Below are positions 31,904 to 41,590 of a stretch of DNA of 64,000 bases, in pieces. The DNA is from CAG-552 sp964516925 (GTDB lineage Bacteria; Bacillota; Clostridia; Christensenellales; Pumilibacteraceae). The notes beneath the pieces were generated by a model. That model was given only the letters and a program-made list of their open reading frames with translations. It did no database searches and was not told the DNA's origin. The DNA lies in assembly GCA_964516925.1 (NCBI GenBank), contig CAZEXL010000004.1:27545-91544 (forward strand), given 5' to 3'. Numbering within the stretch: position 1 is the stretch's first letter; every line of letters begins with the position of its first letter. The position numbers and the translations under genes were made by a program.

Positions 31904-33340
31904 ATGAAGAAAATTAAGTGTCTTTTAATGGTATCGCTAATCGTAATTCTTGCAATGGGGGTCTTTACGGCGTGTAGCGAAAGCGGTAGCGTAGATCGTG
32001 AAGTTTACCCGCATAAAGTTACGTATTGCGCAAACGGCGGTGACCTTAACGGAAAAACCGAGCGATATTTGTATATGCAAGACGAGGTTCACGCAGTAGA
32101 ACCGTCTTCCAGCGATACGGCAATGGTCAGACAGCCTACATACGCCGGCTACAAATTCCTTGGTTGGGCAAAAGGCAAGGTTGACGAAGACGGCAATCCC
32201 GTGCTTTTGGACAGTCCCAAGTATCGTTTGGACGGCGGCGTGTGGATGACGGACGACGGAGCCGTAACGGCTGAAGTGGCTAAGTCCGATTCTTCTTCCG
32301 TTCTTAAGTATTACGATTACGACGCAGAAGATTTATGGGATTTTAAGAACGATATCGTAACCGAAAACGTCGTTCTCGTTGCGGTTTGGGGCGAATACAG
32401 CAAGTTTATTTTTGCAAACAAAGTCGGCGACGCTTGGGAAGATCTTAGCGACCTCGTTGCAGGCAACGTAGGCGAAAGCGATCCTCGTTACGAAGGCTAT
32501 CAGGCAAGATTGTACGACGTAACCGGCAGCAGCGGTACTAAAATTTCGATTGCGGATATTACGAATGCGTACGCAAAGCAATTTGCGAATCGCACGGCAA
32601 TAAGATATTACGCCGATCCCGACATGACCAAGCAAGTAGTCGGCAATAAGTACGAAGTTACTTCTACTATTACCGTCGTATATTGTTTGGATATCGAAGG
32701 TGAATACACCATCATAAATTCGGCTTCGGACTTCAAGAATGCGCTTACGGACAATGAAAACATTTATTTGGATGCCGACCTCGATATGTCTGCAACCGTG
32801 CTTTCGATGGACTACAGAACTTATACCGGTTCGATCGAGGGCGCAAATCACAAGCTTACTTGCCTTGCTAAGGCCGAAGACGACACGTGGAAAACTATTT
32901 CGCAAATCGCTTGCCCTCAAGGCGAACAAAACACTTACGGTGCTTTTCTAGGAGCGCTTAGCAATTCGACCATAAGCAACCTAGACATCGAAATGACCGT
33001 TACCTTCGAAATCTGCGTAAATCCCGATCCCGAAGGTGACTCAAAGCAAGGTACCGTTGGCACCGAGCGCGACGCAAAATGTTATTTGGGCTTCTTCGCA
33101 AAAAGCATGAGCGGATGTACGCTTAAAAACGTAAACGTATCGGTAGTATACGAAATAACCAGATCGACGTATATTAAGACCACTGAATACGTTGAAGGCA
33201 AACCGACAGATATTTACGAGGAAAATGCCTTTGAAGTAGACGTTATCGTAGGCGATTGGCAAGCAATCGAATCTACGGACAACGTTATCGGCGAAGATTG
33301 CTCGATTACCGTAACTAAAAAAGATACGGCATCGAAATAA
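31904..33340 (+). CDS. Surface lipoprotein with InlB-type B-repeat, first gene of the importer operon
   Basis: A 478-residue protein starting with a signal peptide and lipobox FTAC (C24). Residues about 35-115 look like an InlB/Listeria-Bacteroides B-repeat (VTYCANGGDLNG...YAGYKFLGWAKG). The C-terminal part has ADLDMSATVLSM and GAFLGALSNSTISNLDIEMTV, the pattern of a short right-handed beta-helix (GLUG-like). I start at ATG 31904 after TTGGAGA; an in-frame ATG at 31808 is only 4 bases after the -10 box. Its place ahead of the SBP gene, with no terminator between, suggests it works with the importer, perhaps as a surface receptor (inference). Confidence 0.78.
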   Translation: MKKIKCLLMVSLIVILAMGVFTACSESGSVDREVYPHKVTYCANGGDLNGKTERYLYMQDEVHAVEPSSSDTAMVRQPTYAGYKFLGWAKGKVDEDGNPVLLDSPKYRLDGGVWMTDDGAVTAEVAKSDSSSVLKYYDYDAEDLWDFKNDIVTENVVLVAVWGEYSKFIFANKVGDAWEDLSDLVAGNVGESDPRYEGYQARLYDVTGSSGTKISIADITNAYAKQFANRTAIRYYADPDMTKQVVGNKYEVTSTITVVYCLDIEGEYTIINSASDFKNALTDNENIYLDADLDMSATVLSMDYRTYTGSIEGANHKLTCLAKAEDDTWKTISQIACPQGEQNTYGAFLGALSNSTISNLDIEMTVTFEICVNPDPEGDSKQGTVGTERDAKCYLGFFAKSMSGCTLKNVNVSVVYEITRSTYIKTTEYVEGKPTDIYEENAFEVDVIVGDWQAIESTDNVIGEDCSITVTKKDTASK

Positions 33341-33404
33341 TAATATTCGGCTTCTTTGTATCTAATACAAATTTTATATAAATATTTTAGGAGGATAAAC
33401 CAAA

Positions 33405-36400
33405 ATGAAAAAATTTGCAAGAACGATTTGCGTAATTATGTTATCGGTCGTTTTGGCTGCATCGTGCTTTGCGTTGACCGGTTGCCCCGGCGATAATCCC
33501 GACGGCGGCAAAACCAACAACGAAACAACGCCGCTCGTATTCAGCGTATCCGAACTTGATAACGTATTCAATCCGTACTTCGCTACTTCGGGTTACGATA
33601 CCGAAATCACCGGCAATACGCAGGTATCTATGCTTACCGGCGATAAGAACGGTAAAGTTTACTGCGGTACCGACGAACCTACGGTTGCGCAAAACTACAG
33701 TCAGGTAATTTACTTCCGCGAAAATTCCAGCGACGAGCTTACCGCATACAAAAACGGCACTGCTCCGACGACTGAAAAACAACCCAGCGAGTATGACGCG
33801 GACGATTACTACACGACTTATCAGTTCCTTATCAAGAACAACATCAAGTTCAGCGACGGTCAGGACCTTACCATAAAGGACGTAATTTTCAACCTTTATA
33901 CCTTCCTCGATCCTACGTACTCCGGCTCGTCGACCATTTACTCGACGGCAATTAAGGGACTTCAGGAATATCGTTTGCAAAACAGCAGCGCAAGCGAAGG
34001 CGAGGACAGCGAGTTCGAGCAGTCTATGACTATGAAGGCGGCTCAAAGACTTACCAATATACGTGCGCAATATAATAAGGATGCCGAAACGAGAAAAAAG
34101 AACCGTGCAGCAATAAAGGACGAAGACAAGCCGGCAGTCCTTGCAGACGTGGAAACCGTTCGTTCTATTTTCTGGGACGAAGTAGTAAGCGACTACACCG
34201 CTGCGGAAGCTCAGCTTGAAAGTTATCAAGAAGAAAATTCCAAGCCGGGCAACGAAGAGTTCGAGCTCGGATTCACCGAAGTTTGGGAAATCTTCCTTTA
34301 CAACGAAGGTCTTATTTCGGCTACTTACAAGTCCGACGGATCTATAAAGACCTACGACGTTGACGGCATTGGCAACAACAAAGACGGCAGCACTCATAAA
34401 GCAGGCGAAAAGATGATCGACTACGCCGAAACCGGCAGCTGGTGGCACGACAAAGATTCGCTTATTAAGATCGTATTCAACGAAAGAATGGGCATCTTAA
34501 GCAACTTCGGCGTATATACGCTTGACGCTGCTCACGCAGTTACCGACGCAGACGGCACTGTAAGACCTGCTAGCGAGGAATACGGTCCTTTGTGCGATAT
34601 CATCGTTAACGACCAAGGCAAGGCAATCGGCAGCAGCGTTAAACAAAGCAACGAAAGCAATTACTGGAGCCTTATGTGGGATTCCACTAAGCTTATCAGC
34701 AATCTTTACGATATCGTAACTTATTGGGGAACCGCAAACACCGTTCTCGACCAATTTATTGCAGAAGCTAAAGAAGACTACTTCGAAAACGAAGCTTCCG
34801 ACAAGGTAGACACTATTTCGGGTATTACCGTTAAGAAGCTTTCGGCAGGCGACACCTTCGAGGGCGAATTCGGTACCACCACCATCACCGAAGAGCAGTA
34901 CGTTCTTCAAATCGAAATCGAAAGAGTGGACCCCAAGGCTATTTGGAACTTCGGCTTTACCGTTGCTCCCATGCACTACTATTCCAATGCCGACAACGAT
35001 ACCTCCGGAGAATTCGACGCAAGCGACGACTATCGTTCGTTCAACTATCCCGGCATCGACGGTTACGACGCAAGCAAGCCTATCTCGGTTGGTCGTCCGT
35101 TCGGTAGCAAAAAATATTTCGACAATGTATTAAAGGCTTCCAACATTATATCCGTTCCCGTGGGCGCAGGTATGTACAAGGTTGGCAGCAAGAACATCTC
35201 CGACGAATATTATTCGGCAAGCGACAGACCTAAGTTCACCGATTTCTCGTCGGAAAACGTAGTATACTACATTCGCAATCCGTACTTCTATACCACCTCG
35301 GGCGAAGGCAAGAGTGAGGAAGAAAGCTCGATTTGCAATTGCAAGATCAAGTACATACGTTATCAAATAATTACTCAAGCTCGTCTTTTGGACTCCGTAC
35401 TTTCCGGAACTGTTCATTACGGCGATCCTTCGGCAACTACTTCTAACGTAGCTGCGCTCGAAGCAAACAAGAACATCACTTCCATCAAGGTTCAAAACAA
35501 CGGTTACGGTTATATCGGTATCAACGCAACGTACGTACCCGACGTTGAAATCCGTCAGGCAATTATGCACGCTATGGACCTTAACCTTATAAAGACTTAC
35601 TACGGTGAGTTTGCAGATATCATCTACCGTCCCGTTTCTACCGTATCGTGGGCTTCTCCGCAAAACCCGAGCAACCCGCATTACGGCGAGTCGAAATACA
35701 ATCAACAGTACTACGAGTACTACAAAAACGACGACGGCTCGACCAACTACGGTAAGTTCGAAACCGAAATCGCAGTACTTGTAAGAGCTGCAGGCTACAC
35801 TCAAAAGAACAACGAAGGCGTTTACTACAGAACGCTTGCCGACGGAACGACGCACAAGCTCGAGTACACCTTTACTATTGCAGGCGCGTCCGACGACCAC
35901 CCGGCTTATACCACGATGAAGAACGCAGCCGACATCCTTAACCGTTACGGATTTAAGGTTACCGTAAAGACCGACAGCCAAGCACTTTCTAAGCTTGCCG
36001 CAGGTACTCTTGCAGTATGGGCAGCAGCTTGGTCCAGCGCAACCGACCCCGATATGTATCAGGTTTATCATATCGACAGCAACGCTTCTTCCGTAAAGGC
36101 TTGGGGCTATACCACCATTAAGGCTAACAAGAGCAGCAACGACTACAAAGATCAATACGCTCTTATCGAAAGTCTCAGCGAACTTATCGATGACGCTCGT
36201 AGCGTACTCGATACCGAGACTCGTGCAGACTATTACGTACAAGCGTACGATATGCTTATGGAACTTGCGGTAGAACTTCCGACTTATCAGCGTGTTAACT
36301 TGTATGCATACAACAACACTGTAATCGATTCTTCCACTCTTAACCCGAGCCCGACGCCGTACAGCGGACCGCTTTCCAGACTTTGGGAAGTAGAGCTTTT

Positions 36401-36407
36401 GGGATAA
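33405..36407 (+). CDS. Enlarged oligopeptide-binding lipoprotein (SBP family 5)
   Basis: A 1000-residue extracytoplasmic binding protein; normal family length is about 520-600. The signal peptide ends in the lipobox ALTGC with C27. SBP_bac_5 features: FSVSELDNVFNPYF (45-59), FLIKNNIKFSDGQDLTIKDV (141-160), and the late lobe with EIRQAIMHAMDLNLI and VKTDSQALSKLAAGTLAVWAAAW. Two large insertions account for the size: a charged, probably coiled-coil segment at about 185-290, and a second at about 415-510. It delivers peptides to the permeases encoded next. Confidence 0.9.
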   Translation: MKKFARTICVIMLSVVLAASCFALTGCPGDNPDGGKTNNETTPLVFSVSELDNVFNPYFATSGYDTEITGNTQVSMLTGDKNGKVYCGTDEPTVAQNYSQVIYFRENSSDELTAYKNGTAPTTEKQPSEYDADDYYTTYQFLIKNNIKFSDGQDLTIKDVIFNLYTFLDPTYSGSSTIYSTAIKGLQEYRLQNSSASEGEDSEFEQSMTMKAAQRLTNIRAQYNKDAETRKKNRAAIKDEDKPAVLADVETVRSIFWDEVVSDYTAAEAQLESYQEENSKPGNEEFELGFTEVWEIFLYNEGLISATYKSDGSIKTYDVDGIGNNKDGSTHKAGEKMIDYAETGSWWHDKDSLIKIVFNERMGILSNFGVYTLDAAHAVTDADGTVRPASEEYGPLCDIIVNDQGKAIGSSVKQSNESNYWSLMWDSTKLISNLYDIVTYWGTANTVLDQFIAEAKEDYFENEASDKVDTISGITVKKLSAGDTFEGEFGTTTITEEQYVLQIEIERVDPKAIWNFGFTVAPMHYYSNADNDTSGEFDASDDYRSFNYPGIDGYDASKPISVGRPFGSKKYFDNVLKASNIISVPVGAGMYKVGSKNISDEYYSASDRPKFTDFSSENVVYYIRNPYFYTTSGEGKSEEESSICNCKIKYIRYQIITQARLLDSVLSGTVHYGDPSATTSNVAALEANKNITSIKVQNNGYGYIGINATYVPDVEIRQAIMHAMDLNLIKTYYGEFADIIYRPVSTVSWASPQNPSNPHYGESKYNQQYYEYYKNDDGSTNYGKFETEIAVLVRAAGYTQKNNEGVYYRTLADGTTHKLEYTFTIAGASDDHPAYTTMKNAADILNRYGFKVTVKTDSQALSKLAAGTLAVWAAAWSSATDPDMYQVYHIDSNASSVKAWGYTTIKANKSSNDYKDQYALIESLSELIDDARSVLDTETRADYYVQAYDMLMELAVELPTYQRVNLYAYNNTVIDSSTLNPSPTPYSGPLSRLWEVELLG

Positions 36408-36430
36408 GCAACAAAAAAATATTTGACGAT

Positions 36431-36461
36431 GCGTATGAGGGAGTTCGCTCCCTCATTACGC
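36431..36461 (+). other. Intercistronic hairpin between SBP and permease genes
   Basis: GCGTA-TGAGGGAG / CTCCCTCA-TTACGC, a 13-pair stem with a TTCG tetraloop and one opposed T-T mismatch, and no T-run. Such hairpins commonly protect the upstream message, giving more binding protein than permease (inference). Confidence 0.7.
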
Positions 36462-36477
36462 ACCTGAACGGAGAAAT

Positions 36478-37623
36478 ATGGTAAAATATATAATAAAAAG
36501 ATTGTTGCTTTCCGTGCTTATACTAGTCGGCGTATCAATCATAATTTACGTACTTATTCGTCTTATGCCTATGGACTATATCGATCAAAAGTTCCAAGCG
36601 CAGCTCGCGCAAGGAACCGTTACCGAAGAAGACTTGGCAAGAATAAAAGACTTGTACGGATTGCGTATTAGATACGAAGTATATTGCGGTACGGCAACAG
36701 GCACGAACGCGCTTACCGGCAATCCCATAACCGAAGATTTGTTCTTCGGCGTGTTCAATTGGGACAATTGGGATCCTAATCTTGCAGAAGCAAGTCTTAC
36801 GGGCGGTCAGCAAACTTTGTGCGCAATAGTAAGCTATATAGAAGGCTACGGCAACTGGCTTGGCAACGCGTTGCAAGGTGACCTTGGACAATCGTTTAAG
36901 TACGCCGACGACGTAGTAACCGTTATTTCAAACAGTATGTGGGTATCGTTCGGTATCACACTTGTATCCACGGTGCTCGAATTTGTAATCGCTATTCCTC
37001 TCGGAATTCAAGCTGCGGTACATCAATACGGCGCGTTCGACTATACCGTTACGGTAATTTCCATGATGGGTATTTCGCTTCCGACGTTCTTCCTTGGTGT
37101 ATTGCTACTCGGCTTGTTCTCGCTTAACCTCGGCTGGTTCCCGTATCAAGGTCTTACCGACGCGACGCGAATATTCAATAACGGGTTCGAAGAATTCCTT
37201 GATATGATTCACCACTTGGTATTGCCGATAGTAACGCTGGTTATCCTTTCGATTGGTTCGCTAATGCGTTATACAAGAACGAATATGCTCGAAGTTTTAA
37301 ACGCCGATTATATTCGTACGGCTCGCGCAAAAGGTTGTTCGGAAAAGACGGTTATTTACCATCACGCATTCCGCAACACCTTGATACCCATAGTTACCAT
37401 GCTTGCAGGTATATTGCCCGGCATGTTCGGCGGTGCGATGATAACCGAGCAGGTGTTCTCGCTTCCCGGCATAGGTAACAAAGCTTATCAGGCGCTCGTT
37501 ATCGGCGACGTACCGTTCGTAATGGGCTACAACATGTTCCTTGCAATACTTACCGTACTCGGAACGTTGCTCTCTGACTTGATGTACGCGGTAGTAGACC
37601 CGCGCGTTAAGATCACTAAATAA
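36478..37623 (+). CDS. oppB: Oligopeptide ABC transporter permease, OppB/DppB type
   Basis: A 381-residue inner-membrane permease with six helices. N-terminal helix KRLLLSVLILVGVSIIIYVLIRLMP type (7-31); the EAA loop is NADYIRTARAKGCSEKTV (about 292-309) followed by HHAFRNTLIPIV. The external loop between helix 1 and GDLGQSF (residues 35-138) is about 60 residues longer than in E. coli DppB, matching the enlargement of the other components. AACGGAG precedes the start. Confidence 0.93.
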   Translation: MVKYIIKRLLLSVLILVGVSIIIYVLIRLMPMDYIDQKFQAQLAQGTVTEEDLARIKDLYGLRIRYEVYCGTATGTNALTGNPITEDLFFGVFNWDNWDPNLAEASLTGGQQTLCAIVSYIEGYGNWLGNALQGDLGQSFKYADDVVTVISNSMWVSFGITLVSTVLEFVIAIPLGIQAAVHQYGAFDYTVTVISMMGISLPTFFLGVLLLGLFSLNLGWFPYQGLTDATRIFNNGFEEFLDMIHHLVLPIVTLVILSIGSLMRYTRTNMLEVLNADYIRTARAKGCSEKTVIYHHAFRNTLIPIVTMLAGILPGMFGGAMITEQVFSLPGIGNKAYQALVIGDVPFVMGYNMFLAILTVLGTLLSDLMYAVVDPRVKITK

Positions 37624-37633
37624 GGAGGATAGT

Positions 37634-38872
37634 ATGGAAGAAGAAAAAATATTAACTCCCGAAGTAGAAGAGGGCGAAGCGCAAGAGCAAGAACAAGAAG
37701 AGTCGCTGGCGGACAGCGTAAAAGTAGTTTCGCCCGGCAGACTCGTAGCGAAAAGATTTTTTCGCTCGCGCCTTTCGATGGTAGGTCTTATAACGCTTAT
37801 AGTATTGTTCGCTTTTTCGTTTATCGGGCCGCTTTTCTCGCCTTGGGGCGAAATTGAAACGGACTACACCGTACCCGAAGAAACTCGCGAAACTTACTTT
37901 ACAACTTCTTACGTCGAAGAAATCGCACCCGAAACGTTGTTCGTGGACGGCAAAGTCGGCGGCACTACTTTAAGCGGCGTTCAGTACGACGCAAGTACTA
38001 AAACGGGCAGCTACGTTGCTACCAACGGCGATACTCTTTATTTTAAAGTTAGAACGATGACCGGTGTAAGCACGATTTATCGTGCCGACGAAAACGGCAA
38101 CGTAATCACGTTCTCCAGCGTAGAGTACACGTGGGACCGCAAAACGTTCAATCAGCTCGGTAAGATCGACGCAAACCATTGGCTTGGTACCGACGAATAC
38201 GGCATGGACGTATTTACGCGTCTTATGTACGGCGGCAGAGTTTCTCTTACGCTCGGCTTCGTCGTTGTAATTTTGGAAACCATTCTCGGCGTAATCTTCG
38301 GCGGCCTTGCAGGTTACTTCGGAAAGTGGGTAGACCAAGTAATAATGCGACTGGTAGATATATTCAACTGCGTTCCTCAGTTCCCCATACTTTTGATACT
38401 GTCGGCAGTACTCGACGGTATGGATATCGAGCAAAACTTGCGTATATACTATCTAATGGGCATAATGACCTTGCTAGGATGGGCAGGTATTGCTCGTGTA
38501 GTTCGCGGACAGATATTGTTCTTGCGTGAGCAAGAATTCATGATGGCGGCGGAAGCCCTTGGCTTAAGCGTTCCGCGAAAGATCATAAGACATCTTTTGC
38601 CTAACGTATTGCCGCAACTTATCGTACAAATGACGCTCGGACTCGGCGGACTTATCCTTACCGAATCCACACTTAGCTACTTGGGTATAGGTATTCCTAT
38701 TCCGTACGCTGCATGGGGTACCATGATAAGCGCAGCGCAAAAGCCCGAAATCTTGCAGAACTATCCCAACCTTTGGGTTCCTGCCGGTATCTTAATAGTG
38801 CTTGCCGTGCTTGCGTTCAACTTCATCGGCGACGGTTTGCGTGATGCATTCGACCCCAAGGCAAGCAGATAG
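37634..38872 (+). CDS. oppC: Oligopeptide ABC transporter permease, OppC/DppC type
   Basis: A 412-residue permease. It has an acidic, Glu/Gln-rich cytoplasmic N-terminus (1-28), helix 1 at about 47-68, an external segment of about 115 residues (69-183, about 70 longer than usual), then HWLGTDEYGMDVFTRLMYG (182-200), five more helices and the EAA loop EQEFMMAAEALGLSVPRKIIRHLLPN. It partners OppB. The start follows AAGGAGGATAGT, 10 bases after oppB. Confidence 0.93.
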   Translation: MEEEKILTPEVEEGEAQEQEQEESLADSVKVVSPGRLVAKRFFRSRLSMVGLITLIVLFAFSFIGPLFSPWGEIETDYTVPEETRETYFTTSYVEEIAPETLFVDGKVGGTTLSGVQYDASTKTGSYVATNGDTLYFKVRTMTGVSTIYRADENGNVITFSSVEYTWDRKTFNQLGKIDANHWLGTDEYGMDVFTRLMYGGRVSLTLGFVVVILETILGVIFGGLAGYFGKWVDQVIMRLVDIFNCVPQFPILLILSAVLDGMDIEQNLRIYYLMGIMTLLGWAGIARVVRGQILFLREQEFMMAAEALGLSVPRKIIRHLLPNVLPQLIVQMTLGLGGLILTESTLSYLGIGIPIPYAAWGTMISAAQKPEILQNYPNLWVPAGILIVLAVLAFNFIGDGLRDAFDPKASR

Positions 38873-38887
38873 GAGGCACAGAATAGT

Positions 38888-41590
38888 ATGTTCAGAAGTT
38901 TCAGAAACAGCCGTTTAGGCAAATATTATTCTTCCGTATTGGCAAAGTACGGCGCGGTTGCTCCTTTGGTTATTGCTTTCGCTACGTTTATCGCGCTTAT
39001 GACCGCCGAACAATTCGGTGTGATGGGGCTTGTTAAGGAGGCGTCAAGCCTTGCTTACACGCTCGTCGTAGTAGTTTTAAGCGTCGGCGCAGCACTTTCG
39101 CTTTACTATGCTTGTTCTAAAATCACCGACAAAAACGTTAACGTCGTAGACCTTATAGTTTATATACTTACTATCGTTGCGGTTTGCGAACTCGTTAAGT
39201 TACTTTTCGTTTCGTCGGCTACTTTGCACGTAGTGCTTTACGTTGTAGAAATTCTTCTTTTGGCTGCGCTTACCATCGCTCGTATGTCGATAGCAAAGCC
39301 GCTAACAAAGAAGCTCTACGAAGCAAAAACTCCAAACGCTACGGTAAAATCTTACTTCGTTGCTTTTGCAAAAAGATTTAACCTTGCCGTTATCGCGCTC
39401 GGCGCGGTAGTGTTGCTTGCGTTCCTCTTCTTGTTCGACGGAGCAGGACTTATGGGCGGCAGCGAATGGACCTATCTTACTATGATCGCTCTTACGCTTA
39501 TCGTGTTGACCGTTCTGTTTAATTTCTCTAACAGAATCAAAAATAAGCGCATGTGCGATATGGACGCCGTAATCGTTGCCGTTTCTATCGCGGCAGTGCT
39601 TTACGCCGCACCGCTCTTTATTGCGTTCTCGGTATTCAAGCTCGTTGCTTGGATCGTTGCTCTCGGCGTTTTGGCAGCGTTTATGGTTCTTATGGTTAAG
39701 AACACTTACCTCGAAGAGCCCGCTAAGGAATGCTGCGGCAAAAAGAACGCAGAAGTATACTTTAGAACGCTTCTTGCAAAGTGCAACCTGATTTTTGCAG
39801 GTGTGCTTGCAGCCGTGGCTTTCGTAGCGTTGTACGCACTCGTTGCCATCGATGTACTCAAGGGAATGCAAACCGCATTTGCAGGCGGATTCCTCCTTGT
39901 AATCGATATCGCGGCGTTCTGCTTGCTTGCCGCATTGCTCGTTTCTTCGCGCAATCGCAAAGTAGGCGTAAACGACTTCGTGCTCGTAGCATTGGGAATG
40001 TTTGCGTTGCTTGCGATTATCCCGACGGTACAGTACTTCTCGGCGCTCAAGCTTGTCAGCCTCATTCTTGTTCTTGCTGTAGTTTGCACGGTTTTGATTA
40101 TCCGCGCAAAGAGCGTTACCGAGTCGGAGGTTGCCGAGGCAGAAGTATACAACCCCTTAAAAATATTCTCTAAAGCAAATTGTCTCTTTGTAGCAAAGAG
40201 CGTTAAAAAGCTCTTTACTCCCGATCGTGGCTCGCATTACATTTCCAGCAAGGAAAGCCGCCGCATAGCGCGCGACAACATGCGCACCATAAAGGAGTAC
40301 GAAGCTCGCAAAAAGCGTAAGAACGTTCCCGAATCTGAATACGTAACCAAGATGAAGGACGACAGAAACGTCGTAGAGTTTGAAAATCTTCACACTTACT
40401 TCTTCTCGGATGCCGGCGTAGTAAAGGCGGTTAACGGCGTTACGTTCGATATTCCGCAAGGTAGCACAGTCGGCGTAATCGGCGAGTCCGGTTGCGGTAA
40501 GTCGGTAACTTCTATGTCGCTTATGCAGCTAGTTCAGGCTCCTAAGGGACAGGTTATGGAAGGCAGCCAAATCCGCTTTAAGTCTACCGCCTATAAGGAA
40601 GACGAAAAAGGTCAGCACGTTCCCGTTTACGAAACCGAAAAGGACGAAAACGGAAATGACAGGTTGGACGAAAACGGTAAGCCGATTTACGTTCTTGCTC
40701 CCAAAAAGGATAAGAAGGGACGCGAAGTTATCGACAAAACTACCGGCAAGCCGATTATGGAAAAGGTTCAAAAACGCGATCAAAACGGAATTCCGATGTT
40801 CGAAATGGAAGAAAAGGTTTACAACGTCGCTAAAATGCCTACCGAAGTTATGCGTAAGATTCGCGGTCGCGAAATAAGCATGATCTTCCAAGAACCCATG
40901 ACCAGCCTTAACCCGATATTCACCATCGGCGCTCAGCTTGACGAAGTAGTGTTCTTGCATGTGCCCGGCGCAACCAAAGAGTCGGCAAAAGCAAGAACGT
41001 TCGAAATGCTTAAGCTCGTAGGTATTATCCCCGAAAACGTTTACGATCGCTATCCGCACGAACTTTCCGGCGGTATGCGTCAAAGAGTTTGTATCGCAAT
41101 GGCGCTTTCGTGTCAGCCCAAGCTTATCATTGCCGACGAGCCTACTACCGCGCTCGACGTAACCATTCAGGCTCAGATCCTTGACCTTCTTCGCGACATC
41201 AAAAAGAAGATTAACGGTTCCATAATGTTCATTACTCACGACCTCGGCGTTATTGCCGAAATGGCAGACTACGTCGTAGTTATGTACGCAGGACGTATAA
41301 TCGAAATGGGTACCGCTAAGGAAATCTTCGATAACCCGATGCATCCGTACACCATAGGTCTTCAAAAGAGTAAGCCCGCCGTTAACAAAAAGGTCGAAAG
41401 ATTGTACAGTATTCCGGGCAGCGTTCCCAACCCGATCAATATGCCTAACTACTGCTACTTCCGCGACAGATGCGATAAGCGTTGCAAGTGTTGCGACGGC
41501 GACTATCCCGAAATGATTCAGGTAAGCCCGACTCACAAGGTATCGTGCCATTTGTACGAGAAGGAGGATGTAAACGATGGAAACGAATAA
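38888..41590 (+). CDS. oppD: OppD-type ATPase fused to an N-terminal 12-helix membrane region
   Basis: A 900-residue protein; normal OppD is about 330. Residues 1-410 hold about 12 transmembrane helices arranged as three similar 4-helix units (about 15-130, 155-270, 290-405), each with an NL/AP-type first helix and a later segment N-x-(V/M)-x-(V/M)-D before helix 3 and KLV in helix 4. A basic linker (about 430-490) leads to the ATPase: Walker A GESGCGKS (532-539), an insertion of about 80 residues (566-645) with DENGKPIY/TTGKPIME repeats, Q-loop FQEPMTSLNP (667-676), signature LSGGMRQR (726-733), Walker B IADEPTTALD (748-757), and a C-terminal peptide-transporter tail with cysteines (CDKRCKCC). 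All ATPase motifs are intact. AGGAGGC precedes the start. Confidence 0.92.
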   Translation: MFRSFRNSRLGKYYSSVLAKYGAVAPLVIAFATFIALMTAEQFGVMGLVKEASSLAYTLVVVVLSVGAALSLYYACSKITDKNVNVVDLIVYILTIVAVCELVKLLFVSSATLHVVLYVVEILLLAALTIARMSIAKPLTKKLYEAKTPNATVKSYFVAFAKRFNLAVIALGAVVLLAFLFLFDGAGLMGGSEWTYLTMIALTLIVLTVLFNFSNRIKNKRMCDMDAVIVAVSIAAVLYAAPLFIAFSVFKLVAWIVALGVLAAFMVLMVKNTYLEEPAKECCGKKNAEVYFRTLLAKCNLIFAGVLAAVAFVALYALVAIDVLKGMQTAFAGGFLLVIDIAAFCLLAALLVSSRNRKVGVNDFVLVALGMFALLAIIPTVQYFSALKLVSLILVLAVVCTVLIIRAKSVTESEVAEAEVYNPLKIFSKANCLFVAKSVKKLFTPDRGSHYISSKESRRIARDNMRTIKEYEARKKRKNVPESEYVTKMKDDRNVVEFENLHTYFFSDAGVVKAVNGVTFDIPQGSTVGVIGESGCGKSVTSMSLMQLVQAPKGQVMEGSQIRFKSTAYKEDEKGQHVPVYETEKDENGNDRLDENGKPIYVLAPKKDKKGREVIDKTTGKPIMEKVQKRDQNGIPMFEMEEKVYNVAKMPTEVMRKIRGREISMIFQEPMTSLNPIFTIGAQLDEVVFLHVPGATKESAKARTFEMLKLVGIIPENVYDRYPHELSGGMRQRVCIAMALSCQPKLIIADEPTTALDVTIQAQILDLLRDIKKKINGSIMFITHDLGVIAEMADYVVVMYAGRIIEMGTAKEIFDNPMHPYTIGLQKSKPAVNKKVERLYSIPGSVPNPINMPNYCYFRDRCDKRCKCCDGDYPEMIQVSPTHKVSCHLYEKEDVNDGNE

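Noticed and set aside
38888..41590. Two separate genes misjoined in the OppD fusion
   Set aside because: A single uninterrupted frame with uniform codon use, no internal ribosome binding site plus start at the ATPase border, and tight spacing to oppC and oppF.
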